Positions 53,831 through 62,044 are shown, counted from the first letter of the stretch. The stretch is DNA of 64,000 nucleotides from Paenibacillus pabuli (GCF_039831995.1 NZ_JBDOIO010000003.1:682001-746000), one strand, 5' to 3'. Notes: generated by a model not told the origin, from the sequence alone. Translations and numbers: made by a program.

Positions 53831-54343
53831 TGTCGATTATTCTGATGCTCCGTATAACTGAAATACGTACCCGCTAGTGTCGTCACGCAAAGCAGGCCCA
53901 ATGATGGATTTGGTGCGAACGTTCATGTCAATTAAAACTCCCGTCTTTGTCTTCATAATGCTTATCCACTTTAACAAAGATGAGAACACAGTTTAATGAG
54001 TAAATTTTACCAATACAAATCGCTAGTCCATTGCACCAACTCTTCATGCATGAGGCTGATGAAAAGTACATTAGAGGTGGGGAATAATATCATTAGGACA
54101 TGAGATTATTCACGTTAATTTTCGTTTAATCTTTTACGAATACTAGGAGATTGAACTAACGTAGAAACGAGGGCTCAATAAAAACAAGAAGGTAGCTGAA
54201 TTAATTATTATGATTGCTGTTATGATTGAATACAATAGTTAATTGGAGAAATAAGTCTAAGTAACTATGTTATCGATGGGGATAACGAATCTTCTTAAAG
54301 TCAGTGAAGTAATAGATAATACTTTTGATAGACAGACACAGTT
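53831..54343. other. gap with a possible short frame
   Basis: A 39-codon minus-strand frame (53837-53956; MKTKTGVLIDMNVRTKSIIG...) might be a remnant. A diverged family B-like element lies at about 54150-54222 (GAACTAACGTAGAAACGAG ... AAGAAGGTAGCTGAATTA). Otherwise AT-rich and empty. Confidence 0.35.
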
Positions 54344-54373
54344 AATACCTAGTCACTTGACTGGGTATTTTTT
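54344..54373 (+). terminator. terminator-like hairpin
   Basis: AATACCTAGT pairs with ACTGGGTATT across a short loop, followed by TTTTTG. It directly precedes the truncated flavin oxidoreductase. Confidence 0.55.
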
Positions 54374-54389
54374 GTTTGAATAACGAACA

Positions 54390-54854
54390 ATGCTAGGCTC
54401 ATCCGATGGTGGCTTAAGCTTAGCGGCAAAATTTGGTTTGAAATTCGCTTTTGCAGGTCAATTAAACCCTCGTCAAGACGTTCAATTATTAAAGCAATAT
54501 AAACATCGCTTTGAAGCGAAAGGTCATGAAGAAAAGCCATATAGCATTTTATCGAAATTTATTTTCGTGGCGGACACTGAGGAAGAGGCAAAGCTAGCGG
54601 CATTACCCGCTGAAATTAGCTGGATGAGAATGTATAAGGGTTCAAAAACAGAAGAACTGCAATTAATATCGGTGGAAGAAGCTGCTAACTATGAATTTAC
54701 TCCACTTGAACTAGCCATCCGTGAACAAAATAAAGGGCGTTTTATTATTGGGAATCCCGAGCAAGTTAAAACACAAATTCAAGAACTTGAACGTACAGCA
54801 CTCATCGACGATTACATTTGCCAAAGTATGTGGTACTGTCGCGGGACAAGAACA
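54390..54854 (+). pseudogene. luciferase-like (LLM) flavin oxidoreductase, both ends lost
   Basis: The frame begins MLGSSDGGLSLAAKFGLKFAFA then GQLNPRQDVQLLKQY, AEISWMRMYKGSKTEELQLI and GRFIIGNPEQVKTQIQEL. This is the C-terminal half of luciferase-like monooxygenases (normally PEIWLLGSSxGGxxLAA...). The N-terminal 180 or so residues are absent and the first codons lie just after a terminator hairpin. At codon 150 the frame enters family A copy 8 and continues as CRGTRTLCHFG. Homologs normally continue with a ...LMVTSITYDHEARLKSY-like end, missing here. Confidence 0.8.
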
Positions 54855-54887
54855 TTGTGTCATTTCGGATTAGTTGGTTATCTAAAG
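54837..54887 (+). repeat. family A repeat, copy 8 (short form)
   Basis: TGTCGCGGGACAAGAACATTG is joined straight to GTGTCATTTCGGATTAG and TTATCTAAAGGG. This equals the left box plus the right end of copy 9 with the terminator and arms removed. It ends the LLM pseudogene. Confidence 0.8.
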
Positions 54888-54902
54888 GGAAAAGTTCGCT
54901 AA

Positions 54903-55194
54903 TTATATTCGAGAAGCATGCCCAGCTCAAGTATAAATATGGAAATCGGCGGCTTTTCGTATTATCAGGTTAGCCAGTTATTACTGGTTGCCCTTTTTTT
55001 TGCTGTTTTACGATGGGGGGAGCCGGGAGAACGAAGGGGCTTTAGAGGCTTTGGACCTTGTAACAAAAACAGTTCTCCCACGACCTCCAAAAAACCATGT
55101 TTGAGCTGGTAGGGGCGGTAGACCTCGTATAACAAGCGAAGATAAGTTTTAGGTAATTAATACTGTTATGATCGGCCTTATTTTCTGATGATGA
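54903..55194. other. gap before the lactonase operon
   Basis: No supported gene. CCCTTTTTTTTGC and several short inverted stretches are seen. The promoter of the following operon begins at 55195. Confidence 0.35.
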
Positions 55195-55248
55195 TTGACA
55201 TCGGACAACTTGTCCGTTACAATAAATCCACACCGGACAAGTTGTCCG
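55195..55248 (+). promoter_or_regulatory. promoter with two CGGACAA-N-TTGTCCG operators
   Basis: TTGACA (55195-55200), 17-bp spacer, TACAAT (55218-55223) form a near-consensus promoter. Its spacer is occupied by a perfect palindrome CGGACAA-C-TTGTCCG (55202-55216). A second perfect copy CGGACAA-G-TTGTCCG lies downstream at 55234-55248. Variants recur at 57381, 59099 and 59126. The TetR gene at 59.2 kb is the obvious repressor. This is one of the clearest control regions in the window. Confidence 0.85.
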
Positions 55249-55275
55249 AATTTATAATATGAAGGGTGAAACTGG

Positions 55276-56034
55276 ATGTATGTCAAGAAGCTGTATTTTT
55301 TACCTGTAGGTGAATGTTTCCTAGATCAATCGGCTGTTAATCGAACCCTTGTCCCCGGGAAGTTAGTCGGAATGCCTGTGTGGTCTTTTCTGTTGGAAAC
55401 GACCAGCGGTCCGATACTCATCGATACGGGAATGCCCGACTCTTTTATCAATAATCCCGATTACTACAAGGGGACTAGACGTGAAGGGCGCGTCGTCCCC
55501 AACATGTCGGACGGCGACTCGATCGTGAATGTGTTAAAGCGTGTCGGTTATCGACCTGACGATATTCAGATGGTCATTAGCTCCCATTTACACTTGGATC
55601 ATTCTGGGGGAAACGGACATTTCCGCAATACACCTATCCTTATTCAAAGGGCAGAGTATGATGCGGCCATAGGCAACGAGGATTACTCTCCATTAGAGTG
55701 CAGGCTACCCGATTTACAATATCAAATCATTGAGGGTGACCATGAATTGATTCCGGGGGTTCAAATTTTCTTCACTCCGGGTCATTCCCCTGGGCATCAA
55801 TCAGTCCTCGTCACAACAGAAAAGTCGGGTCCAGTGCTTCTGACGATTGATGTTGCTTATACTCGGGATAACTTCGAGAGTAACGTACCGTTCTTGACAT
55901 TCGATCAAGAGATAGCTGACAAATCGATTATTCGCATGCAGGAGTTGATTCAGGATGTTCGGCCGTCCTATGTTTTCTTGGGACACGATAGAGATCAAGC
56001 GCAAACATGCCGCACCTTTCCTGACTTCCTGTAA
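55276..56034 (+). CDS. aiiA: N-acyl homoserine lactonase (AiiA type)
   Basis: 252 residues, AAGGGTGA upstream. It aligns with Bacillus AiiA over its whole length as recalled (VKKLYFLPVGECFLDQSAVN; GPILIDTGMPDSFINN). The dinuclear zinc site is complete: SHLHLDHSGG (His104, His106, Asp108, His109), His170 in TPGHSPGHQS, Asp192, and His237 in FLGHDRDQ, with the catalytic Tyr195 also present. It opens the lactone ring of acyl homoserine lactones, quenching signals of Gram-negative neighbours. Cytoplasmic, no signal peptide. First gene of a TetR-controlled operon with an exporter and an amidase. Confidence 0.92.
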   Translation: MYVKKLYFLPVGECFLDQSAVNRTLVPGKLVGMPVWSFLLETTSGPILIDTGMPDSFINNPDYYKGTRREGRVVPNMSDGDSIVNVLKRVGYRPDDIQMVISSHLHLDHSGGNGHFRNTPILIQRAEYDAAIGNEDYSPLECRLPDLQYQIIEGDHELIPGVQIFFTPGHSPGHQSVLVTTEKSGPVLLTIDVAYTRDNFESNVPFLTFDQEIADKSIIRMQELIQDVRPSYVFLGHDRDQAQTCRTFPDFL

Positions 56035-56048
56035 TGGAGTAATAGGCT

Positions 56049-57371
56049 ATGGATACTCAATCAATGGTTTTATCTGGAAATGAGCGGAAATTAATGGGGA
56101 CACTTTGCTTGCTCATTATTTTCGGGAACATCAATATGACTATGTTTAACTTGGCTATACCGTCGATTTCCGCTGACTTTGCCCTGACCTCCTCGCAGGT
56201 GAGCTGGGTCATGGTCGGTTACAGCATTTTGATGGCTATCGGCGCCGGTACTTACGGCAAGTTAACGGAGTCCTTTTCCTTCCGTCAGCTGTATGTCATT
56301 GGTTTAATCCTTTTTGCTTTCGGCTCTATGATCGGTTTCTTTGCAGCTTCATACTTGCAAGTCATCATTGGGAGACTGCTGCAAGCAGCAGGGGCCTCAT
56401 CCATCTCTCCCCTGTCTTATGCGGCAGTAACCCTATATTTTAAGCCTGCCGTCAAGGGACGGGTACTGGGAACGTTATCCGCCACAATTGCCTTTGCTTC
56501 CGGCTTCGGGCCTGTGTTCGGCGGTTTCGTAGAGCAATACTTTGGCTGGCGTGCTTTGTTCATCGTGTCCAGTCTAAGCCTATTTGTTATCCCTTTGGTA
56601 TTCAAGTATGTTCCAAGCAAGAAACACGACCGAGGTTCATTCGATTATCTCGGAGCTGTTTTGTTCTCCGCCGGACTGGCGTTGGTATTGCTAGGGGTTA
56701 CGAACTATTGGTTTATGCTCATTGCAGGAGCAGCAGTTCTTCTATGGTTCGGTATTCATATTCAGAAAAAAGAACATCCATTTATCGATGCATCTTTCAT
56801 GAAAAATGTTCCTTACCGACGAATTCTAGGGATTGGATTTCTTACCTTCGTATGTAACACGGGGTTAACCTTTACTCTTCCTGTCATGATGAAGAACACC
56901 TTTCATTTACCGACTAGCAAAATCGGTCTGCTGATGCTTCCCGGTGCCGCCTGCGCAGCCTTGCTCGGATCCCGGATCGGAGGCTGGACGGATCGTTTCG
57001 GAAGCTCCCGCGTGCTTGTCATATCGCAAAGTCTCGTCATCGGCGGATTTATACTGCTGGGTGTATCCGTACATTTGCCGCCATGGATCGATGCTTTATT
57101 GATTATTATCCTTATGATTGGATTCAACGGTGTCCTCACCTCTAGCAGCAATTTAGTTTCGACGACACTCCGTTCCGCTGAGCTGGGTGTGGGGATGGGT
57201 ATTTTCACACTGGCCTATCTGCTAGGCGGAGCGTTCGGTCCTGCGCTGGTCGGACGACTGATTGATCTAAAGATGCCTTTTTCTGTTGTTTATTTTACCA
57301 TTGCCCTGTTGGCAATCCTGACATACTTATTTGCAAGAAAAACAAATCCTAGCGGAAGCTATGGTAATTAG
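56049..57371 (+). CDS. MFS transporter (drug-export type)
   Basis: 440 residues, twelve or more membrane helices. Motif A variant GTYGKLTESFSFRQLYVIGL follows helix 2, and the proton-antiport motif C-like region AIAFASGFGPVFGGFVEQYFGWRALFIVSSLSLFV marks drug:proton antiporters. The second half has IGGWTDRFGSSRVLVIS and AYLLGGAFGPALVGRLID. It starts 14 bp after the lactonase stop. It could export the substrate or product of the lactonase/amidase pathway or an antibiotic. Substrate unknown. Confidence 0.9.
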   Translation: MDTQSMVLSGNERKLMGTLCLLIIFGNINMTMFNLAIPSISADFALTSSQVSWVMVGYSILMAIGAGTYGKLTESFSFRQLYVIGLILFAFGSMIGFFAASYLQVIIGRLLQAAGASSISPLSYAAVTLYFKPAVKGRVLGTLSATIAFASGFGPVFGGFVEQYFGWRALFIVSSLSLFVIPLVFKYVPSKKHDRGSFDYLGAVLFSAGLALVLLGVTNYWFMLIAGAAVLLWFGIHIQKKEHPFIDASFMKNVPYRRILGIGFLTFVCNTGLTFTLPVMMKNTFHLPTSKIGLLMLPGAACAALLGSRIGGWTDRFGSSRVLVISQSLVIGGFILLGVSVHLPPWIDALLIIILMIGFNGVLTSSSNLVSTTLRSAELGVGMGIFTLAYLLGGAFGPALVGRLIDLKMPFSVVYFTIALLAILTYLFARKTNPSGSYGN

Positions 57372-57380
57372 TTTGGTAGA

Positions 57381-57395
57381 CGGACGACTTGTCCA
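57381..57395 (+). promoter_or_regulatory. internal operator-like palindrome
   Basis: CGGACGA-C-TTGTCCA is a weaker match to the CGGACAA-N-TTGTCCG operator, 22 bp before the amidase start. It may give the amidase its own control by the same repressor. Confidence 0.5.
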
Positions 57396-57416
57396 AAAGA
57401 TAGGGAGGATGACGAG

Positions 57417-58805
57417 ATGAGTAAATTAAATTCCCAACTGTCCTTTGCTGCTATTCATGAGCTGGCCGAAGGGATCCGAACAAGGGAAATATCCCCGGTA
57501 GAGATTACAGAACATGCGCTTCATCGCATCGAACGTTTGAATCCGAAACTGAACGTTTTCGTTACCCAAACGTCCGAGCTGGCGGTTGAACAAGCGAAGC
57601 AAGCGGAACGCGATATTATGCATGGTCGGTATAAAGGGCTCCTTCACGGGATTCCCATCGTTCATAAGGATCTATATTACACGAAAGGGATCCGAACAAC
57701 TGCCGGTTCAAAAATATTGAACAGCTTCGTCCCCGATTACGATTCGACGGTTGCAACTAAGCTACATGAGGCTGGCACGGTTCTGCTGGGCAAAGTACAG
57801 ACTCACGAGTTCGCTGCGGGATTAACAACAACTAGCCCGCACTTCGGTCCTTGCCTCAATCCGTGGAACACAGAACTTGTAACGGGAGGTTCAAGCGGCG
57901 GCTCGGCTTCTGCTTTGGCGGCTGGACTTGCTTATCTGGGCACAGGCTCGGATACTGGAGGCTCGATCCGCATACCCGCCGCCTTGTGCGGCGTCGTAGG
58001 GATGAAGCCGACGTACGGTCGGGTCAGTCGGTATGGTATCATTCCAATGGCCTGGTCACTGGACCACTCAGGTCCGTTGACCCGAAGCGTCATGGATGCG
58101 TCCCTGTGCTTGGATGTGATGTCAGGCTTCGATCCGAAGGATGAATCGACGGTCGATCTGCCTGCGCCAGGTATCAAGATGTATCCGAATGGTCTCAGGG
58201 GGGTACGTATCGGATTGCCGACAAGCTACTATTACGAGGATTTGATGCCGGAAGTGGAAGCCGCGATGAAGGCCGCTATCAATAAATTCCGAGAACTGGG
58301 AGCGGAAATCATCGAAGTCAGCCTGCCCATGATCAAACATGTTAAAAGCGCGACGATGGCCATTATGATGACGGAAATGTACTCCAACCACGAAAAGTGG
58401 CTTGAGACAGAATTAGAACAGTATGGTCCGGATGTCCGAATGTTTCTCGAAAGCAGCAGAGATATTCCGGCTTCCATTTACCTCCAGTCTCAGCGGGCCC
58501 GACAACTAATTGTCAATGATTTTTTGAATGCATTGTCCAGAATCGACATCCTGTTGACGCCGACAACACCGATCACCGCGCCGCGTGCAGATGATAATGC
58601 TAGTGTATTCAGATTGAACTCATTTACGGTTCCGACCAATTTGACCGGCTTGCCTAGCCTGAGCATGCCTTGCGGGTTCTCACCTTCCGGTCTGCCGATT
58701 AATATGCAATTGATTGGACGCCCCTTCGAAGAAGCGACAGTACTAGGTATCGGCAATACTTATGAGATGAATACCGACTGGCACATGAGACATCCGGATT
58801 TGTAA
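57417..58805 (+). CDS. amidase (amidase-signature family)
   Basis: 462 residues, GGGAGGAT upstream. Ser-cisSer-Lys triad: Lys in LLHGIPIVHKDLYYTKG (about residue 84), cis-Ser/Ser in VTGGSSGGSASALAAGLAYLGTGSDTGGSIRIPAALCGVVGMKPTYGRVSRYGI. It cuts a carboxamide to acid and ammonia. It resembles bacterial small-molecule amidases (AtzE and GatA-like). The small GatC/AtzG-like gene downstream strengthens that comparison, since AtzE needs AtzG for stability. The physiological substrate is unknown; an acyl amide from lactone turnover is possible. Confidence 0.92.
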   Translation: MSKLNSQLSFAAIHELAEGIRTREISPVEITEHALHRIERLNPKLNVFVTQTSELAVEQAKQAERDIMHGRYKGLLHGIPIVHKDLYYTKGIRTTAGSKILNSFVPDYDSTVATKLHEAGTVLLGKVQTHEFAAGLTTTSPHFGPCLNPWNTELVTGGSSGGSASALAAGLAYLGTGSDTGGSIRIPAALCGVVGMKPTYGRVSRYGIIPMAWSLDHSGPLTRSVMDASLCLDVMSGFDPKDESTVDLPAPGIKMYPNGLRGVRIGLPTSYYYEDLMPEVEAAMKAAINKFRELGAEIIEVSLPMIKHVKSATMAIMMTEMYSNHEKWLETELEQYGPDVRMFLESSRDIPASIYLQSQRARQLIVNDFLNALSRIDILLTPTTPITAPRADDNASVFRLNSFTVPTNLTGLPSLSMPCGFSPSGLPINMQLIGRPFEEATVLGIGNTYEMNTDWHMRHPDL

Positions 58806-58834
58806 GCCTGACTAAATTTGATGGAGGGTATCCT

Positions 58835-59026
58835 ATGGAACAGAAGCAACTTAACTCTGAAGTTAACAGGAAAGCATCGACCGAAACCGGAACAGAAACG
58901 ACGAGCGACAACAAAAAAGCGTACGAGCAGTTTATTCCTACGATCGCAAGTTTGATGGAACTGGACCTAACGGGCATTGAACCGCATTTTCCTCCAATTT
59001 ACAAAAAGTACTATACCAAGAAATAA
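58835..59026 (+). CDS. small GatC/AtzG-like protein
   Basis: 63 residues, GGAGGGTAT upstream. The first 28 residues are Thr/Ser/Glu-rich. The C-terminal half, AYEQFIPTIASLMELDLTGI then EPHFPPIYKKYY, resembles the GatC/AtzG wrap-around segment (..LxxLDLxGVEPTxxP...). GatC and AtzG are small subunits that wrap amidase-signature enzymes. It follows the amidase by 29 bp. The similarity is short and suggestive; the partnership is inferred. Confidence 0.65.
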   Translation: MEQKQLNSEVNRKASTETGTETTSDNKKAYEQFIPTIASLMELDLTGIEPHFPPIYKKYYTKK

Positions 59027-59094
59027 AAAAAAGGTTTATCGGTCCCCCAAGTGAATGTATTTTTAATTTTCACGAAATGTATGATAATATGAAT

Positions 59095-59145
59095 TTGACG
59101 GACAACATGTCCCATACACGAAAAACGGACATATTGTCCGTTTTT
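59095..59145 (+). promoter_or_regulatory. TetR promoter with two operator copies
   Basis: TTGACG at 59095 is a possible -35 box. CGGACAA-C-ATGTCCC (59099-59113) and CGGACAT-A-TTGTCCG (59126-59140) are two variants of the same operator. The second, flanked by AAAAA/TTTTT, can also act as a terminator for the upstream operon. Confidence 0.65.
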
Positions 59146-59189
59146 CACATTAAATAACAGTTAATTTAAGATAAAGGGAGATGTTTATA

Positions 59190-59798
59190 GTGAATTCAGA
59201 ATCGCAATCTGCCTCTCCGAAAATTCCCAGAGAGGAGTTAAACCGAAGACGAATTTTGGCGTCAGCTAGAGAACTTTTCATCAAAAACGGTGTTGACAAT
59301 GTCAATATGCATCAGATTGCGAAGACTGCTGGAGTAGGTCAAGCAAGCCTATACCGCCGCTACTCGGATAAGGGCGACATCTGTCTGGAGATCGCGTGTG
59401 AAGAGTACCAACCCTTGTTTGATGAAGTTCAAGCATTTCTTGATCAATCCCCAGAAACCGCTGCCTTGGACCGGCTTTACCATGTAATAGTAAGATATGT
59501 TTCTTTTTTAGAGACAAAAGTTCCTTGGCTCTGTGAGGTGGGTCGGGCCTCAACCGGGCATCGTCCGTTACAATCTCCGTTATGTCAATGGATGCGCAAT
59601 ATAAGCATAAATCTGCTAAATGAGGCCGTTGAACAGGGAGACGTATCCGGGGTGGACATTCCATATACCATTGAAGCCTTGCTGGCCGTGCTTCACAATA
59701 TCGATTACCATCTCCAAGATGAAGGCTTTACGAGCCAACGAGTTCTTGATGGATTACAACGCATATTTATTGAAGGTTTAAAAGCTCATAGACGTTAA
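59190..59798 (+). CDS. TetR-family repressor of the lactonase operon
   Basis: About 202 residues. The GTG at 59190 with AAGGGAGA upstream is preferred; an ATG at 59181 abuts the binding site. Helix-turn-helix: RILASARELFIKNGVDNVNMHQIAKTAGVGQASLYRRYSDKGDICLEI. The ligand domain has LDRLYHVIVRYVSFLETKVPWLCEVGR. It is the last gene of the cluster. The CGGACAA-N-TTGTCCG palindromes before itself, the amidase and the lactonase make it the likely repressor. The inducer, perhaps an acyl lactone or an amide, is unknown. Confidence 0.9.
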   Translation: MNSESQSASPKIPREELNRRRILASARELFIKNGVDNVNMHQIAKTAGVGQASLYRRYSDKGDICLEIACEEYQPLFDEVQAFLDQSPETAALDRLYHVIVRYVSFLETKVPWLCEVGRASTGHRPLQSPLCQWMRNISINLLNEAVEQGDVSGVDIPYTIEALLAVLHNIDYHLQDEGFTSQRVLDGLQRIFIEGLKAHRR

Positions 59799-59827
59799 TT
59801 GAGGGGCTGGCCCAAAGCCACATAACC

Positions 59828-60426
59828 TTGATGAGGGATAGTCCTGCCGAGACATTCAGTCTCCGCACTAGAACTTATTTTGTTAATGTGATTGCTAGCG
59901 GGGGGGATTCATTCCACAGCAGAAGATATGGTACGATTCTCGCAAATATTTATGGGACAGACAAACAATATTCTTTCAGACAAGTCGGTTCGGGCGATGG
60001 AACAGGAGGAATACAAGAAAGGCATTTGGCCAGAGCTTCCTGAGAAAAATATGGCACCTGCTGTGTTAACTTCCGGCGGTAATAGTGGAACAAATCAACT
60101 GTTGGCAAGCGAATTGTTGCTGCTAGCACTCAAGGAAAAGGACGAAATCAAGAGCTTCAAGCCGGACAAATCATTTGCTAAGCCCGTAAAGACTAGGGTA
60201 CCGCAAGCTGTAATGAAGCAAGCAGGCTATTACGCCAGCAGTGATTCACAGTTCCGAGAGCGAGGACGGAGAGCTGACCATTCCTGTCGATAAGGAGACG
60301 AACACTTCGGATGAAGCTTTATCAACGAGAATGGAACCTCCGAGGTCAAATTCGTCACCGAGAAGAATGGACGCACATATTTGTGGAAAAGAAGCTATGA
60401 GTCGTTGCCGGGATTGGGGCAGCTAG
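59828..60426 (+). pseudogene. serine hydrolase (beta-lactamase-related), frameshifted
   Basis: Frames joined by shifts read TYFVNVIASGG, then AGGIHSTAEDMVRFSQIFMG, LSDKSVRAMEQEEYKKGIWP, and VLTSGGNSGTNQLLASELLL, followed by ALKEKDEIKSFKPDKSF. This is the second half of class C beta-lactamase-like hydrolases (GGxxSTAxDMxRFxQ...). The SxxK and YxN half is missing and the C-terminal part ends in another frame (SEDGELTIP). Non-functional. Confidence 0.7.
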
Positions 60427-60486
60427 CTGCGTCAGAATTGACACATCATATATGTCTAATGACACGCCCCCATTACGGAAAGTACT

Positions 60487-60512
60487 AAAGCCTGATTCTC
60501 TGGGCTTTTTTT
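60487..60512 (+). terminator. rho-independent terminator
   Basis: AAAGCC pairs with GGGCTTT around a nine-base loop, followed by a T-run. It lies 60 bp after the hydrolase pseudogene. Confidence 0.65.
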
Positions 60513-60900
60513 TATTTTATGGGGTTTGATTTGTGTCATTAAAAAATGCACAAATGTGACCCCATTGTAGGATTTTGACGCAAATGTGGAGACATTTTGG
60601 AGAAGAAAGATACGGATAAATCCCTGAAGTGCACGATTTAAAGTGCATACCGTGAACGTTGGACCAGTGCAGCAGTATGATTGACAGCCATGTGTGTATA
60701 AATTGCTGAAAACTCTTTAATCCTCGATACGCTGCTCTCTAGCGGCAAGATCATTGTCACTAATTTCCTAGTAGCATTTAATCAGGTATAAACGGTGTCG
60801 AGTGACAACAAAATATACAGATTGTCGAAAAGAGCCATGAATATAAGCCGATTATCGTTCTTTTTATATTAAGAATTCTATTCTATAACCATAATCAGAT
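60513..60900. other. gene-free stretch
   Basis: Only short frames. AAATGTG occurs twice (60549 and 60584) and TAAAGTGCA once. No recognised element. Confidence 0.4.
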
Positions 60901-61190
60901 GAATCACACACGATAACCCCGGTCAAATGGAATCCGGATGTCGAGATACGTAACAATCATTTTTCCAGAATTCCAACCCGCGGCATCCTTGCGACCAGTT
61001 CCGGAAAGGCCCTAATTGAAGATAATCAGTTCGAACGTACCGTTATGAGCGGGATCCTGATTGCGAATGACGCGTGTAGCTGATTTGAATCAGGGAGGGT
61101 GAATGATGTTATCATTCGTAGAAACCGATTTATCGAATGCGGGGGGCAGAGAGCATCCCGAGCTTTATATTGTCGCGGGACAAGAACATT
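60901..61190 (+). pseudogene. right-handed beta-helix protein remnant
   Basis: The frame without a start reads RNNHFSRIPTRGILATSSGK, then ALIEDNQFERTVMSGILIAN and a stop. A shift gives FESGRVNDVIIRRNRFIECG, then ALYCRGTRTLFH inside family A copy 9. The IPTRGILxTT...VxIExNxF...SGILIxNDA...YESGxVxDVxIRxNxF pattern is that of parallel beta-helix carbohydrate enzymes (GH110-like). Only the C-terminal coils remain. Confidence 0.6.
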
Positions 61191-61302
61191 GTTCCATTCA
61201 AAGTCGCTATTATAGCGGCTTTTTTGTTTTAAGGAACCAAGTTCTTGTCCCAAGCTGAGGACAAGAACAATGTGTCATTTCGGATTAGGTAATTATCTAA
61301 AT
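61171..61302 (+). repeat. family A repeat, copy 9
   Basis: TGTCGCGGGACAAGAACATTG, terminator AAGTCGCTATTATAGCGGC with T-run, arms CCAAGTTCTTGTCCC / GGACAAGAACAATG, right end CATTTCGGATTAGG and ATTATCTAAATAG. Its left edge cuts the beta-helix frame, and its right-end sequence is shared with copy 8. Confidence 0.88.
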
Positions 61303-62044
61303 AGTATCATGATGGATATCATGTGGCGAAAAAAAAAGCACATGAATTTAAAAATTCGCATGCGTAACGATTTTTTTGTATCCGGACTTAGGTTTTTTTT
61401 AAAGTCCATAACCGCGAGAGATATCAAGATCATCTTTGAAGAATGGAAGGGCGGGAATCTCCAGTCAGAGTATCTATGTAGAGGCATCGAGCAGGCCTTT
61501 GGAATTTTGGGTTTTATCTATACTTCGAAAGAATTTCGGGAGTCTGCCATTCTAAAAGTAGCAAATTCCGCCATCCCAATCACACAATTCTTGTATTCGT
61601 GTTCCTTTCGCTTCGTTTTTGGTTAGATAAGGGTATTGGTTGGATAATTTAAGGATTGGAAGGGAAAAGGAATTTGGTTTCATTCATCGGCCTCTAGTCA
61701 ATTAAATTATTTATCTGTTTTATTAAGCTAACGGGCAGTTTAGTTTAATGGTTTAATCCTTTCTTCAGAAGGAATTCATCATGGTGATGAAGAAATAATT
61801 ATATAAGTAAATATCATCAGAGAGAGGGATATCGCTATGAAGTGTGTTAGTGAATCTATGCTTTGTGAAAATTTACCGATGCAAGGTTTCGAGACTTGCT
61901 CCATGCAAAGTCTATATGACATTAACGCGGTTGTTTGCATGGAGCTTATTATTCTTACCGTATAACAAGGAATTAACGGCAAGAAACCGTTTCTCATGTA
62001 GGCTTTGCAACTTACCATCGATATTAGATGAAGGGGCGAAGCTG
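61303..62044. other. region with uncertain short frames
   Basis: A plus-strand frame from about 61343 (MNLKIRMRNDFFVSGLRFFL..., to 61626) has no good ribosome binding site and no recognised family, so it is not called. A family B right end (AAGCTAACGGGCAGTTTAG) lies at 61726-61744. The longer frame from 61844 into the next gene is judged accidental. Confidence 0.3.

Noticed and set aside
55195..59798. The amidase as an acyl homoserine lactone acylase
   Set aside because: Known AHL acylases are Ntn hydrolases. This is an amidase-signature enzyme, so the activity cannot be assumed.
5388..61302. Family A repeats as a CRISPR array
   Set aside because: Copies are kilobases apart, vary in length and contain terminators. 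There are no regular spacers and no cas genes.
61270..61626. 118-codon frame starting inside family A copy 9
   Set aside because: The start lies in the repeat, internal ATGs lack ribosome binding sites, and no family is recognisable. Left uncalled.
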